Positions 16,460 through 24,324 of a stretch of 64,000 nucleotides of DNA are shown one piece after another. Source of the DNA: Lutimaribacter_A marinistellae (GTDB lineage: Bacteria; Pseudomonadota; Alphaproteobacteria; Rhodobacterales; Rhodobacteraceae). The stretch is taken from the NCBI RefSeq assembly GCF_042648365.1, contig NZ_JBHRXI010000004.1, positions 434,001 to 498,000 of the forward strand, given 5' to 3'. The notes under the pieces are model-generated. The model ran no database searches, was not told the DNA's origin, and saw only the letters and a program-made list of their open reading frames with translations. The position numbers and the translations under genes were made by a program. Position 1 is the first letter of the stretch; each line of letters opens with the position of its first letter.

Positions 16460-17445
16460 GGCGTCACCCTTGGGTCGATCAGGGCCGATATCAGGTCGAC
16501 CGCCAGCATGACGAGGATCGTCGTCAGCGCAAAGACAAGTGTCGCGCCCTGCACCACGAAGTAATCGCGGGCAAGGATGGAATCGACCATCAGCTTGCCC
16601 ATTCCGGGCACGGCATAGACCGTTTCGACGATGACCGACCCCCCCAGCAGGTATGCGACGATGACTGCGAAAAGGTTGAGCGTCGGCAAGACGGAGTTGG
16701 GAAAGACATGCGTACGAAAGACGCGGCCCTCACCCAGTCCCTTGGACATGCCGGTCAGCACGTAATCGCGGTTCATCTCGTCCAGCAGCGCCGAGCGCAG
16801 TGTGCGCACGAGGATCGGGACCACCCAGATCATCGTGGATAGCGCGGGCAGGAAAAGATGGCGGAGATGGTCGGTGAACGTCTCGCCGAAACCACTGACC
16901 GGGAACCAGCCGAGCGTCACGCCGAAGAACCGGGCAAACAGCAGCGCCAGCCAGAAGACCGGGACGGCCAGACCCAACACACCAAGTAGGCGAATGACCT
17001 GGTCGGCCAACCCGTTCTGCCTGCGGGCCGACAGGACCGAGAGGGCGATTACCGGCGGCAATGTCAGCACGATGGTGTAGATGACAAGGAACAGCGTCAC
17101 CGGGTAATGCTGCGCGATCAGTTGCGAGACCGGGACACGATAGCGCAGCGACGCCCCAAGATCCCCGGCAACGAGGTTCTTGAGGTAGGTGAAGTATTGC
17201 ATCAGAACCGGTTCATCCAGGCCATAGCGGTCGCGAATGGCCGCGATCGTCTCGGGCGTCGCGCGGTCGCCCACCAACAGTCGGATCGGGTCGCCCGGCG
17301 TGGCCGTCATCAGCACGAAGGTGATGATACTGACGCCAAGCAGGACAGGAACCGCCTGAACAAGGCGCCAGAATATGAAGCGAAGCGTGGTCAACAGGTC
17401 CTGCCCGATGGTTGGTTCTGCACTGAAGGAAATCGGGCCGGCCAT
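16456..17445 (-). CDS. ABC transporter permease (DppB/OppB type)
   Basis: A 329-residue permease with the typical N-terminus FIFWRLVQAVPVLLGVSIITFVLM, then GDPIRLLVGDRATPETIAAIRDRYGLDEPVLMQYFTYLKNLVAGDLGASLRYRVPVSQLI, the classic DppB pattern. The coupling segment RTLRSALLDEMNRDYVLTGMSKGLGEGRVFRTHVFPN is also present. The N-terminus before FIFWRL (about 25 residues) is longer than usual, and the true start may lie slightly inside. It sits 31 bp downstream of the binding-protein stop in the same operon. Confidence 0.94.
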   Translation of the reverse strand: MAGPISFSAEPTIGQDLLTTLRFIFWRLVQAVPVLLGVSIITFVLMTATPGDPIRLLVGDRATPETIAAIRDRYGLDEPVLMQYFTYLKNLVAGDLGASLRYRVPVSQLIAQHYPVTLFLVIYTIVLTLPPVIALSVLSARRQNGLADQVIRLLGVLGLAVPVFWLALLFARFFGVTLGWFPVSGFGETFTDHLRHLFLPALSTMIWVVPILVRTLRSALLDEMNRDYVLTGMSKGLGEGRVFRTHVFPNSVLPTLNLFAVIVAYLLGGSVIVETVYAVPGMGKLMVDSILARDYFVVQGATLVFALTTILVMLAVDLISALIDPRVTP

Positions 17446-17476
17446 CCCCTGCCGGCCCGCGTGAGTGGCGTTGGCC

Positions 17477-18973
17477 TCAGTTCGTAAATTCGGCCTCTTC
17501 CAACGACCATTGCAGCGCGGGGCTTAGCGTCAGGCCCTTGACCCGGTCGGCATAGGCGTTGGCAAAAGGCGTATAGTACAGCGGGATCTGCGCCAGCTCT
17601 TCGGTCGAGAGCTTCTGGATCTCGTGATACATGGCCTCGCGCTTGGCGGGATCAGTCTCGCGCAGGGCGGACTCGACCAGTTCGTTCACGCGGTCGTTGT
17701 TGTAGTTGGTGTAGTAGGAGTTGTTGCCGCAATTACCGCAAACCGCCCAGCGCACGGCGAGGTCCGGATCCTCGGTCTCGTTGTACCACCAGCTTGCCGT
17801 GACATCGTACTTGCCCTCGGTGAGGTTGCCCCACCACAGACCCGCATCGACGCGCTCGACCGTCGTGTTGAACCCCACCGCATCCCACTGCGCCTTGAGA
17901 AGCGTGGCGAGCTGTTCTGCCGAGGGTGTGATCATCAGGGTGACGGCAGTGCCGACAGCATCCTCCTGTTCCAGCAGGGCTCGGGCACCTGCCGGGTCAT
18001 AGGCCGGGGGCGACACGTCACCGGCATGGAAGTTCAGGGCGCCGGGAAGCGTGGAGTTGGCCACGGTCGCGTTGCCCAGCGTGACGGCCTTGGTGATCGC
18101 CTCGCGGTTCAGGGCCATCGCGGCAGCCTTGCGGATGTTGAGGTTGTCGAAAGGCGGCTTGGCGTGGTTGGGCATGACGCCATAGATCACTGTCGACGGC
18201 TCAAGCGCGACGCCGGCACCATCGGCGGCGTTGATCTCTTCGATCTGGGCCCACGGGACGCCGCGACTGACATCGATTTCGCCAGCCATGATCATCGTTG
18301 TTCGGGCATTGTCGTCGCTGACTTCGATCAGGTCGGCGCCAGCCAGCTTGGGATAACCTTCGCGCCAGTAGTTCGGGTTGGCCTTGAGAGTCAGCCGGTC
18401 ATTGGGTTTCCACGCCTCGACCATGAAGGGACCCGAGGTGACGGGATCGGCGGCAAAGGCGTCCTCTCCACGTTCCTCGACATCGTCCTTGCTGACGATA
18501 CCGGCATTGAAAATCTCCATGTAGGACAACATCGGCGCGCTGGGATATTCGAGCGTCAGTTCGACGGTATCCTCGTCCAGTGCCTTGAATTCCTTGACTG
18601 GCGCATATGCGGCCGGATAGGCGCTTCCTTCGTCCTTGGCGACGCGGTTGAGGCTGAATGCAACGTCCTCGGCCGTGATATCGCTGCCGTCCGAGAATTT
18701 CGCATCGCGCAACTCGAACGTGTAGGTCAGCCCATCCTCGGACACTTCCCAGCTTTCGGCGAGGCCCGGTTGCAGCTTGCCTTCGCCATCCTTGCGCAGC
18801 AGGCGGGTGTATAGCTGACCAAACGCCTCGATATTGCCGGCCGCGGCGGATGCGATCGGGTCGAGTGTCGTGACCTTGTTCGGCGAGGCGATGCGGATCA
18901 TGTCCTGCGCCGCCAGCGGCGTGGCCGCCGCCAGCAGCGCGGCTGCGACTGGCGTCAGTCTGTTGATGTTCAT
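17477..18973 (-). CDS. Periplasmic substrate-binding protein of an ABC importer (SBP family 5, DppA type)
   Basis: A 498-residue exported binding protein. The signal peptide MNINRLTPVAAALLAAATPLAAQ has a clear hydrophobic core and AxA-like cleavage region. The mature part follows the peptide/nickel-binding family: TLDPIASAAAGNIEAFGQLYTRLLRKDGEGKLQPGLAESWEVSEDGLTYTFELRDAKFSDGSDITAEDVAFSLNR. The ATG at 18973 is preceded by GGAGAG; a longer frame from 19021 would delay the signal peptide and run into the inverted repeat. A Cys pair in WAVCGNCGNNSYYTNYNNDR near the C-terminus is worth noting. It is the first gene of the seven-gene operon and delivers the substrate to the DppBC-like permeases. Family members bind di- and oligopeptides, opines or sugars. 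Confidence 0.94.
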   Translation of the reverse strand: MNINRLTPVAAALLAAATPLAAQDMIRIASPNKVTTLDPIASAAAGNIEAFGQLYTRLLRKDGEGKLQPGLAESWEVSEDGLTYTFELRDAKFSDGSDITAEDVAFSLNRVAKDEGSAYPAAYAPVKEFKALDEDTVELTLEYPSAPMLSYMEIFNAGIVSKDDVEERGEDAFAADPVTSGPFMVEAWKPNDRLTLKANPNYWREGYPKLAGADLIEVSDDNARTTMIMAGEIDVSRGVPWAQIEEINAADGAGVALEPSTVIYGVMPNHAKPPFDNLNIRKAAAMALNREAITKAVTLGNATVANSTLPGALNFHAGDVSPPAYDPAGARALLEQEDAVGTAVTLMITPSAEQLATLLKAQWDAVGFNTTVERVDAGLWWGNLTEGKYDVTASWWYNETEDPDLAVRWAVCGNCGNNSYYTNYNNDRVNELVESALRETDPAKREAMYHEIQKLSTEELAQIPLYYTPFANAYADRVKGLTLSPALQWSLEEAEFTN

Positions 18974-19011
18974 TGTTACTCTCCTGTTGGCTCCCTTGTC
19001 ATTACGGTAGC

Positions 19012-19043
19012 AAACTAACATCTACATTAGAAGGTGTTAGTTT
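19012..19043. promoter_or_regulatory. Perfect 9-bp inverted repeat upstream of the peptide-importer operon
   Basis: AAACTAACA at 19012-19020 and TGTTAGTTT at 19035-19043 are exact reverse complements separated by 14 bp, with about 23 bp (two helical turns) between half-site centres. The repeat lies 39 bp or more before the start of the binding-protein gene, where its promoter should be. This is the geometry expected for a dimeric or tetrameric regulator, and the operon encodes an RpiR regulator. The assignment to that protein is inference. Confidence 0.6.
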
Positions 19044-19070
19044 AGTCGCGTTGCCAACGGAGAGGGCAGA

Positions 19071-19107
19071 ATGAAAAAGGCCGCGGCGGTTCGCACCGCC
19101 ACGGCCT
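19071..19107 (-). terminator. Rho-independent terminator of the RTX gene
   Basis: Read on the minus strand, a 12-bp stem with one mismatch (19079-19090 pairing with 19095-19106, four-base loop) is followed by TTTTTCATT. It begins 21 bp after the RTX stop codon and lies before the importer promoter, so it insulates the two leftward transcription units. Confidence 0.85.
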
Positions 19108-19127
19108 CAATCCCAACTGTTGAACGA

Positions 19128-22100
19128 TCAGGCGAGCAGATCGAACAGTTCTCCGCCGGCCTGCACATTGATGCTGGATTGCCCTTCGCCGTCGACGAGC
19201 GCCCACATGATCTGGCCGGTGGGACGATAGATCACGAAAGCTTCCTGAACGTCGTCCTCGCCAGAGCGTTCACCATCCGGTGTGGCGGTGTGGGCAAGGT
19301 TGATCTGGAACTGATCGGCTGTCGCGGCCTGACCGAACACCAGAACGTCACCTTCGGCGGCGTCGTAATCCTGAACCCAGTCGGATCCGTGATCGAACAC
19401 ACCGAGGTGGAAGAACCGGTCAGCGCCATCGCCGCCATTGATCCGGTCATACCCGAACCCGCCATTGACGAAGTCGTTGCCGCCGCCGCCGAAGACAAGG
19501 TCGGACAGCGCGCCGCCGGTGACGACATCGTCGTCCTCCTGGCCTTGCAACTCGTCCGCGCCAAACCCGCCGGCGATGGTGTCGTTGCCACCCTGACCAA
19601 AGATCTGGTCATTGCCATAGCCGCCATTGAGCAGGTCGTCGCCGTCACCGCCATAGATCACGTCGCGCAGATCGTCAGGGGAGTCACCGCCCAATACCTC
19701 GTCATTGCCATCGCCGGCGTTGACGGTGTCGTTGCCATCGCCGCCGTTGATCACATCCTCGCCGTCGCCACCACGCAGCGTGTCGTTGCCCGTGCCGCCA
19801 TCGATGGAGTCGTCGCCGCCGCCGCCATTGACCTCGTCATTGCCGCCGCCCGCGATGACCTGCTCGGCGTCATCCGAGCCGTCGAGACGTTCATCACCAT
19901 TCCCCCCGACCTGAACGCCGGGTTGCGGGAAGAGGTCTGCGACTCGGACACTCGCATCGTCAAAGCCCAGTTCCTCGATATCGACCAAGGTATCCGTTCC
20001 CAGCGCCGAGACGACCTGAACCGAACCATCGGCGTTCTGCGTCACCGTGGCGTCGGCCTGCATGACGCCCCAGAACTCGGCCCGGTCGAGGCCGGCGCCG
20101 CCATTCATGGAGTCATTGCCGGCGCCTCCGATCAGGACATCCTCGCCGCCGAGACCTTCGAGCGTATCATTGCCACCCACACCATTGATGAAGTTGTTGC
20201 GGCCATCCCCGCGCAGCAGGTCGTCATCCTCGCGCGAGCCATTTATGTTCTCGACGTTGGACAACAGATGCGAGAAGGTGTCGCCGCGCCAGACGCCGGT
20301 TGCGGTGCCCGCGGAAAGATCGACCTGCACCGACTCGACCCCTGTACGGTCATAGCGCACCGCGTCGACACCGCCGCCGGCATCGAGCGTGTCGTTGCCA
20401 CGACGCAGAATGAACCGCTCATTCGCGTCCGAGCCGAGGATGCTGTCATTCAGGTCTGTCGCCCGAAGCTCGCGCACGGATCCGTTGATCGTGTCCGTCC
20501 CGCCAAAGCCATCTTCGGACACGGTCCCGGCAGACAGGTCCGCAGTGATGCCGGACATGCCGGCCCAAGAATAATCGAGACGGTTGGTCGGCGCATCGGG
20601 GTCGATGTTGAACGTGTCGTTGCCGCCGAGTCCAATCACCTGGACAAACCCGTCATCCGAAGGTTTCAAGTTAAACACGTCGTCGAAATCGGATCCGACC
20701 ACGGCCAGCCCATCGGCATTCATCGCGCGATCAACGAACAGGAGCGTTGTCGTTCCACCGGCACCCTTGTCGATATTGCCGGTGGCGGCCCGGCCATCGA
20801 TGTTGACGGTGATGCCGCTGGCCAGATCATCGTGCTTGAGCTCGAAATACCCGTTTGCAGCGTTTTCGAAGGTAACGGTATCGTTTCCGGTGCTGGGAGT
20901 GATGAGGTCACCGCCTGTGTTGTCGAGCGGATCGATGAAGTCGTCACCGACCGTACCGACGAGGTCGTCATCACCGACCGTGCCGATGATCGGGCCACTT
21001 GGCGGAAACAGGTCGCTGACCTGAACCATCTGGTCGTCAAAGCTGATCTGCTCGATATTGACGAGCTGGTCGGTGCCTTGCGAGCTCTCGACCCGGATCG
21101 TTCCGTCGGCATTTTGAGAGATCAACGCGTCCGCACGTTGCATCCCCCAATATGCTGCCTGGTCGATTCCTTCGCCGCCGTCGATCCGGTCGTCGCCAGC
21201 CTCACCGACGAGGGTGTCGTCGCCCGCGCGACCTTCGATCGTGTCATTGCCGCCGCCACCGAGGATTTCGTTCGCGATGGAGCTTCCGCGCAGCAGGTCG
21301 TTATCTCCTTGCGAGCCGCGCAGATTCTCGACGTTGGAGACCTGATGCGTGAATGCCGAACCGCGCCAGACACCGCTGGCTGTCCCGGCCTCGAGATCGA
21401 CCTCGACCGCTTCGACCCTGGACCGGTCGTATCGCAGCACGTCGATGCCACCACCCGCATCCAGCGTGTCATTGCCACGCCGCAGGATGAACCGCTCATT
21501 CGCGTCCGAACCGAGGATGCTGTCGGACAGATCGCTGCCGCGCAATTCACGGACGGATCCAAGGATGCTGTCAGTGCCACCGAAAGGGTCGGCAATCGTT
21601 CCCGTCACCAGATTGGCGGTGATCCCCGAGCTGCCGGTCAGGCTCCACAAGGCGTAGTCAAGTCGCGGTTTGTTGTCGATGTCGCGAAAATCGAACACGT
21701 CGTTGCCGCCAAGGCCGGTTACGTTCATGAAGCCATCGCCAGTATCGACGCGGAACGTATCGTTGCCGTTCGTACCGACGATGCCGAGGCCACCCGCATT
21801 GATCGCGGTCGAAAGCCCCATCAGGGTTGTCTGGCCATTGGCGCCCTTGTCGATCACGCCTGTATCGCTGGTGCCGTCGAGGTTTACGCCGATTGGAGCG
21901 TTGAGATCGCGATGATCGATCTCGGCATAGCCCATGTTCATCTCGGTCAGGTCGACCGTGTCGTTGCCTGCGCCCGGCTGGATCAGGTCGTAATCGTCAT
22001 TGTCGATCGGCTGAAGAACATCATCCCCGGCGGAACCGATGAGGGTGTCGGCCCCCGGGGTCCCGATCACCAGTTCGCCCGGCAGAACCTGAACGCCGGA

Positions 22101-22568
22101 CAGTGAATTCAGACTGATAGACGTACCCGGTGCAAGCGGACCCGAAGTGATGGCGCCGCCGCCGGTGATCTGCGCCTCGAGTGCAGCAAACTCCGCAGGG
22201 CTGCTAACATTCGGCAGAGGGGTTCCACCAATCGCAAAGATCCAGTCCTGCGCAGGGGTAGAGGGTGGGTTGTATGTAAAGGCAAGGATCTGGGTCACCC
22301 CGCCGGTCCAGATAATCTGCCCCAGTTCGGTGCTGGAGATATCGTCAATATCGTCGAACCCGGCCAACATCGTCACATCGGGCGCCGCGCGGTTCAGGTC
22401 CACGCCGGGCAGCAGTTCATCTCCACTCGGGGGGACGGTGATCGTGTAGGTAAAGGTCTGTGGGTCCGCGCTGGCCGTGATGATGGTGAACGTCGTGGGT
22501 TCCACCGCGACAACGTCGTCGGCAAGGTTTCTATCCACGCGGAAGCCGGACAGGACATACTTGGTCAT
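19128..22568 (-). CDS. Large RTX (hemolysin-type calcium-binding) protein with internal duplication
   Basis: A 1146-residue acidic protein. It begins MTKYVLSGFRVDRN and has no N-terminal signal peptide. An approximately 165-residue N-terminal domain is followed by two tandem copies of a roughly 360-residue unit (about residues 166-526 and 527-887). These share the near-identical stretch SDANERFILRRGNDTLDAGG, several glycine-rich nonapeptides, and a closing segment ending in DLFP. From about 887 to 1080 comes a dense block of GGxGxD nonapeptides that should bind Ca2+ as a beta-roll. The C-terminus (about 1080-1146, ending GGELFDLLA) is probably the type I secretion signal. RTX proteins are exported by type I systems; no ABC exporter or HlyD-like gene is in the window. 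No lipase, protease or other catalytic motif was recognised, so an adhesin or surface role is possible. The start ATG has AGGGGA upstream. Confidence 0.92.
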   Translation of the reverse strand: MTKYVLSGFRVDRNLADDVVAVEPTTFTIITASADPQTFTYTITVPPSGDELLPGVDLNRAAPDVTMLAGFDDIDDISSTELGQIIWTGGVTQILAFTYNPPSTPAQDWIFAIGGTPLPNVSSPAEFAALEAQITGGGAITSGPLAPGTSISLNSLSGVQVLPGELVIGTPGADTLIGSAGDDVLQPIDNDDYDLIQPGAGNDTVDLTEMNMGYAEIDHRDLNAPIGVNLDGTSDTGVIDKGANGQTTLMGLSTAINAGGLGIVGTNGNDTFRVDTGDGFMNVTGLGGNDVFDFRDIDNKPRLDYALWSLTGSSGITANLVTGTIADPFGGTDSILGSVRELRGSDLSDSILGSDANERFILRRGNDTLDAGGGIDVLRYDRSRVEAVEVDLEAGTASGVWRGSAFTHQVSNVENLRGSQGDNDLLRGSSIANEILGGGGNDTIEGRAGDDTLVGEAGDDRIDGGEGIDQAAYWGMQRADALISQNADGTIRVESSQGTDQLVNIEQISFDDQMVQVSDLFPPSGPIIGTVGDDDLVGTVGDDFIDPLDNTGGDLITPSTGNDTVTFENAANGYFELKHDDLASGITVNIDGRAATGNIDKGAGGTTTLLFVDRAMNADGLAVVGSDFDDVFNLKPSDDGFVQVIGLGGNDTFNIDPDAPTNRLDYSWAGMSGITADLSAGTVSEDGFGGTDTINGSVRELRATDLNDSILGSDANERFILRRGNDTLDAGGGVDAVRYDRTGVESVQVDLSAGTATGVWRGDTFSHLLSNVENINGSREDDDLLRGDGRNNFINGVGGNDTLEGLGGEDVLIGGAGNDSMNGGAGLDRAEFWGVMQADATVTQNADGSVQVVSALGTDTLVDIEELGFDDASVRVADLFPQPGVQVGGNGDERLDGSDDAEQVIAGGGNDEVNGGGGDDSIDGGTGNDTLRGGDGEDVINGGDGNDTVNAGDGNDEVLGGDSPDDLRDVIYGGDGDDLLNGGYGNDQIFGQGGNDTIAGGFGADELQGQEDDDVVTGGALSDLVFGGGGNDFVNGGFGYDRINGGDGADRFFHLGVFDHGSDWVQDYDAAEGDVLVFGQAATADQFQINLAHTATPDGERSGEDDVQEAFVIYRPTGQIMWALVDGEGQSSINVQAGGELFDLLA
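19905..22070 (-). repeat. Tandem duplication of about 1.08 kb within the RTX gene
   Basis: Two consecutive coding units, about 22070-20990 and 20985-19905, encode the same domain order: GTxGxDxLxG opening, LDGxxxTGxIDKGAxGxTTL segment, GLGGNDxF, SGITAxLxxGT, the identical FILRRGNDTLDAGG, then VWRGxxFxHxxSNVEN, further RTX nonapeptides, QNADGxxxV, and a DLFP end. Boundaries are approximate because they were set by eye from the protein. Confidence 0.8.
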
Positions 22569-22908
22569 GAAAAATTCCCCTCGGAGTTGAACTCTGGATC
22601 GTTACGAGCGTCGCTTTCCCAGATCTGCCTTGCCCGGACGCGCATCACCGCATCGTTGCAGATTCGGGTAAACGAAAACGACGTTCATCCGGGAAAGACA
22701 GAACGCTGCACAAAGCGCATCGCCTGGCGAATTCATTCTGCTCTCCTGCCCCTGGACCCGTAACGATCATTACCAGCCCGGAGCCTATCGGCTGACAAGA
22801 GTCAGTCAAGTTTTTCCGTGGGTTAATTGAATTCGATTGTCAGAGGTCGATTCCCTGCCGCATTACCTGACCGGGATATGAACCCCGAAACGAATGCTTG
22901 AAGGCGTC
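22569..22908. other. Intergenic region between the RTX gene and the mscS-like gene
   Basis: About 340 bp with no credible gene. It must hold the divergent promoters of both neighbours. GATCGTTACG at 22597-22606 recurs as its exact reverse complement at 22759-22768, the latter inside a 14-bp palindrome with one mismatched pair, GTAACGATCATTAC (22760-22773). A short stem CTGAC-AAGA-GTCAG (22792-22805) is followed by a T run; its role is unclear. Confidence 0.6.
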
Positions 22909-24270
22909 ATGATCTCGGGTCTTAATCGGGGAATGAAATTCGTGTTCCCGATTTTGGTTTCCTTTTTCTTCATGGCCCCGGCCTGGGCGCAGGAAAGTGT
23001 CTCGCCGGCAGAGGAAACCGGGCCCGTCCGGGATGTGGCGGTAGCGCCCGAAGCAAGGGACGAGGAAATCGATGCACGGATCACGCAGATCCTGAATGCG
23101 ACCGGGTGGTTCGTCGACCCACGGGTGCGTGTGGATGACGGGATCGTTTTCCTTGATGGGCTTGCCGATAGCGAGGACCACCGCGTGTGGGCGCGCGACC
23201 TGGCGGCCAAGACGCAGGACGTAGTCGCCGTAGTCAACCGGATCCAGGTCGAGGCACGCGCCGACTGGTCCTTTGCCCCGGCGTTCGGTGCGATCCGGAC
23301 GGTCATTCAGCGGAGCCTGGCCGCCCTGCCGCTTGTCGTGCTCACCATCGTCGTGCTGCCACTGGCCTGGTGGATCTCGAGCATTGCGGCACGCGGTTTG
23401 CGCCGTTGGTTTCTGGGCGGGCTCGAGTCACAGTTCCTGCGCACCGTGGTCGCCCGCGCGCTGGCATTGCCGATCTTTCTGCTGGGCCTTTACGTGGTGA
23501 TGCAGGCGGCGGGACTGACGCAGATCGCATTCTCGCTCATCGGTGGTGCCGGGATCATCGGTATCATCGTCGGTTTTGCGTTTCGCGACATTGCCGAGAA
23601 CTTCCTTGCTTCGCTCCTTCTGTCATTGAGGCAACCGTTTCGCGCGGGCGATCTGATCGACGTGGACGGGCGGCTGGGATCTGTCCACTCGATGAACACG
23701 CGCTCGACCGTGCTGATCTCGCCAGAGGGGAACCACATCCAGATTCCCAACGCCACCGTGTTCAAGAGTGTCATCACCAATTTCACCGCCGCGCCCGAAG
23801 GGCGGGACAGTGTCACGGTCGGGATTGGCTATGATGCGGCTGTAACCGAGGCGCAGGAAATCGTGGCACGTGTGCTGTCGCAGCACGAGGCCGTTCTGAA
23901 CGAACCGCCGCCCATGGTTCTGGTCGAGGCGCTGGGCGCCTCTACCGTGAATTTGCGGGCCTATTACTGGATCAACGTCCGCGACTTCTCGATGCTCAAG
24001 GTCAAGTCCTCGGTCCTGCGTCTGATGAAAAAGGCATTGATGGATGCCGGTATCTCGATGCCAGACGACGCGCGCGAGATCATCTTTCCCGAGGGTGTTC
24101 CGGTGTTGCAGGACCAGAGCATTCCGCATGAGCCAACCGTCACCGTTGTGCGGGAAACGCCCGAGGAACGCACGGCTGCCGAAGCCTCGCTGGAGAACGA
24201 CCAGAACGAAGTGGTGGAGAGAGCCACCCGTGGAGACAATCCGGAGCAGGATGGCGACCTGTTGCGATGA
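22909..24270 (+). CDS. MscS-family mechanosensitive channel with N-terminal BON domain
   Basis: A 453-residue membrane protein. A signal peptide (hydrophobic FVFPILVSFFFMAPAWA) leads to a periplasmic BON-like domain (EIDARITQILNATGWFVDPRVRVDDGIVFLDGLADSEDH). Membrane helices follow, then the pore helix and beta domain signature GGAGIIGIIVGFAFRDIAENFLASLLLSLRQPF and GDLIDVDGRLGSVHSMNTRSTVLISPEGNHIQIPNATVF. Such channels open under membrane tension and release solutes on hypo-osmotic shock. Three in-frame ATG starts are possible (22894, 22909, 22933); 22909 has GAAGG at suitable distance, and all retain the signal peptide. The C-terminal tail after the MscS fold is long, charged and probably disordered. 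Confidence 0.9.
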   Translation: MISGLNRGMKFVFPILVSFFFMAPAWAQESVSPAEETGPVRDVAVAPEARDEEIDARITQILNATGWFVDPRVRVDDGIVFLDGLADSEDHRVWARDLAAKTQDVVAVVNRIQVEARADWSFAPAFGAIRTVIQRSLAALPLVVLTIVVLPLAWWISSIAARGLRRWFLGGLESQFLRTVVARALALPIFLLGLYVVMQAAGLTQIAFSLIGGAGIIGIIVGFAFRDIAENFLASLLLSLRQPFRAGDLIDVDGRLGSVHSMNTRSTVLISPEGNHIQIPNATVFKSVITNFTAAPEGRDSVTVGIGYDAAVTEAQEIVARVLSQHEAVLNEPPPMVLVEALGASTVNLRAYYWINVRDFSMLKVKSSVLRLMKKALMDAGISMPDDAREIIFPEGVPVLQDQSIPHEPTVTVVRETPEERTAAEASLENDQNEVVERATRGDNPEQDGDLLR

Positions 24271-24324
24271 CGGGCTGGCCGGCCCTAGAAAGTCGATAGC
24301 CACGACAAGGAGGAGGCGCGGGAC

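Noticed and set aside
19071..22106. A 1011-codon open frame on the plus strand opposite the RTX gene
   Set aside because: It is an antisense shadow. Its product is a monotonous series of Val/Ile/Ala-rich repeats that mirrors the RTX glycine/aspartate codons, no ribosome-binding site or known domain is visible, and the RTX terminator overlaps its start.
22792..22815. A terminator from the stem CTGAC-AAGA-GTCAG and following T run
   Set aside because: The stem is only 5 bp, lacks strong GC content, and lies between divergent promoters where no transcript needs ending.
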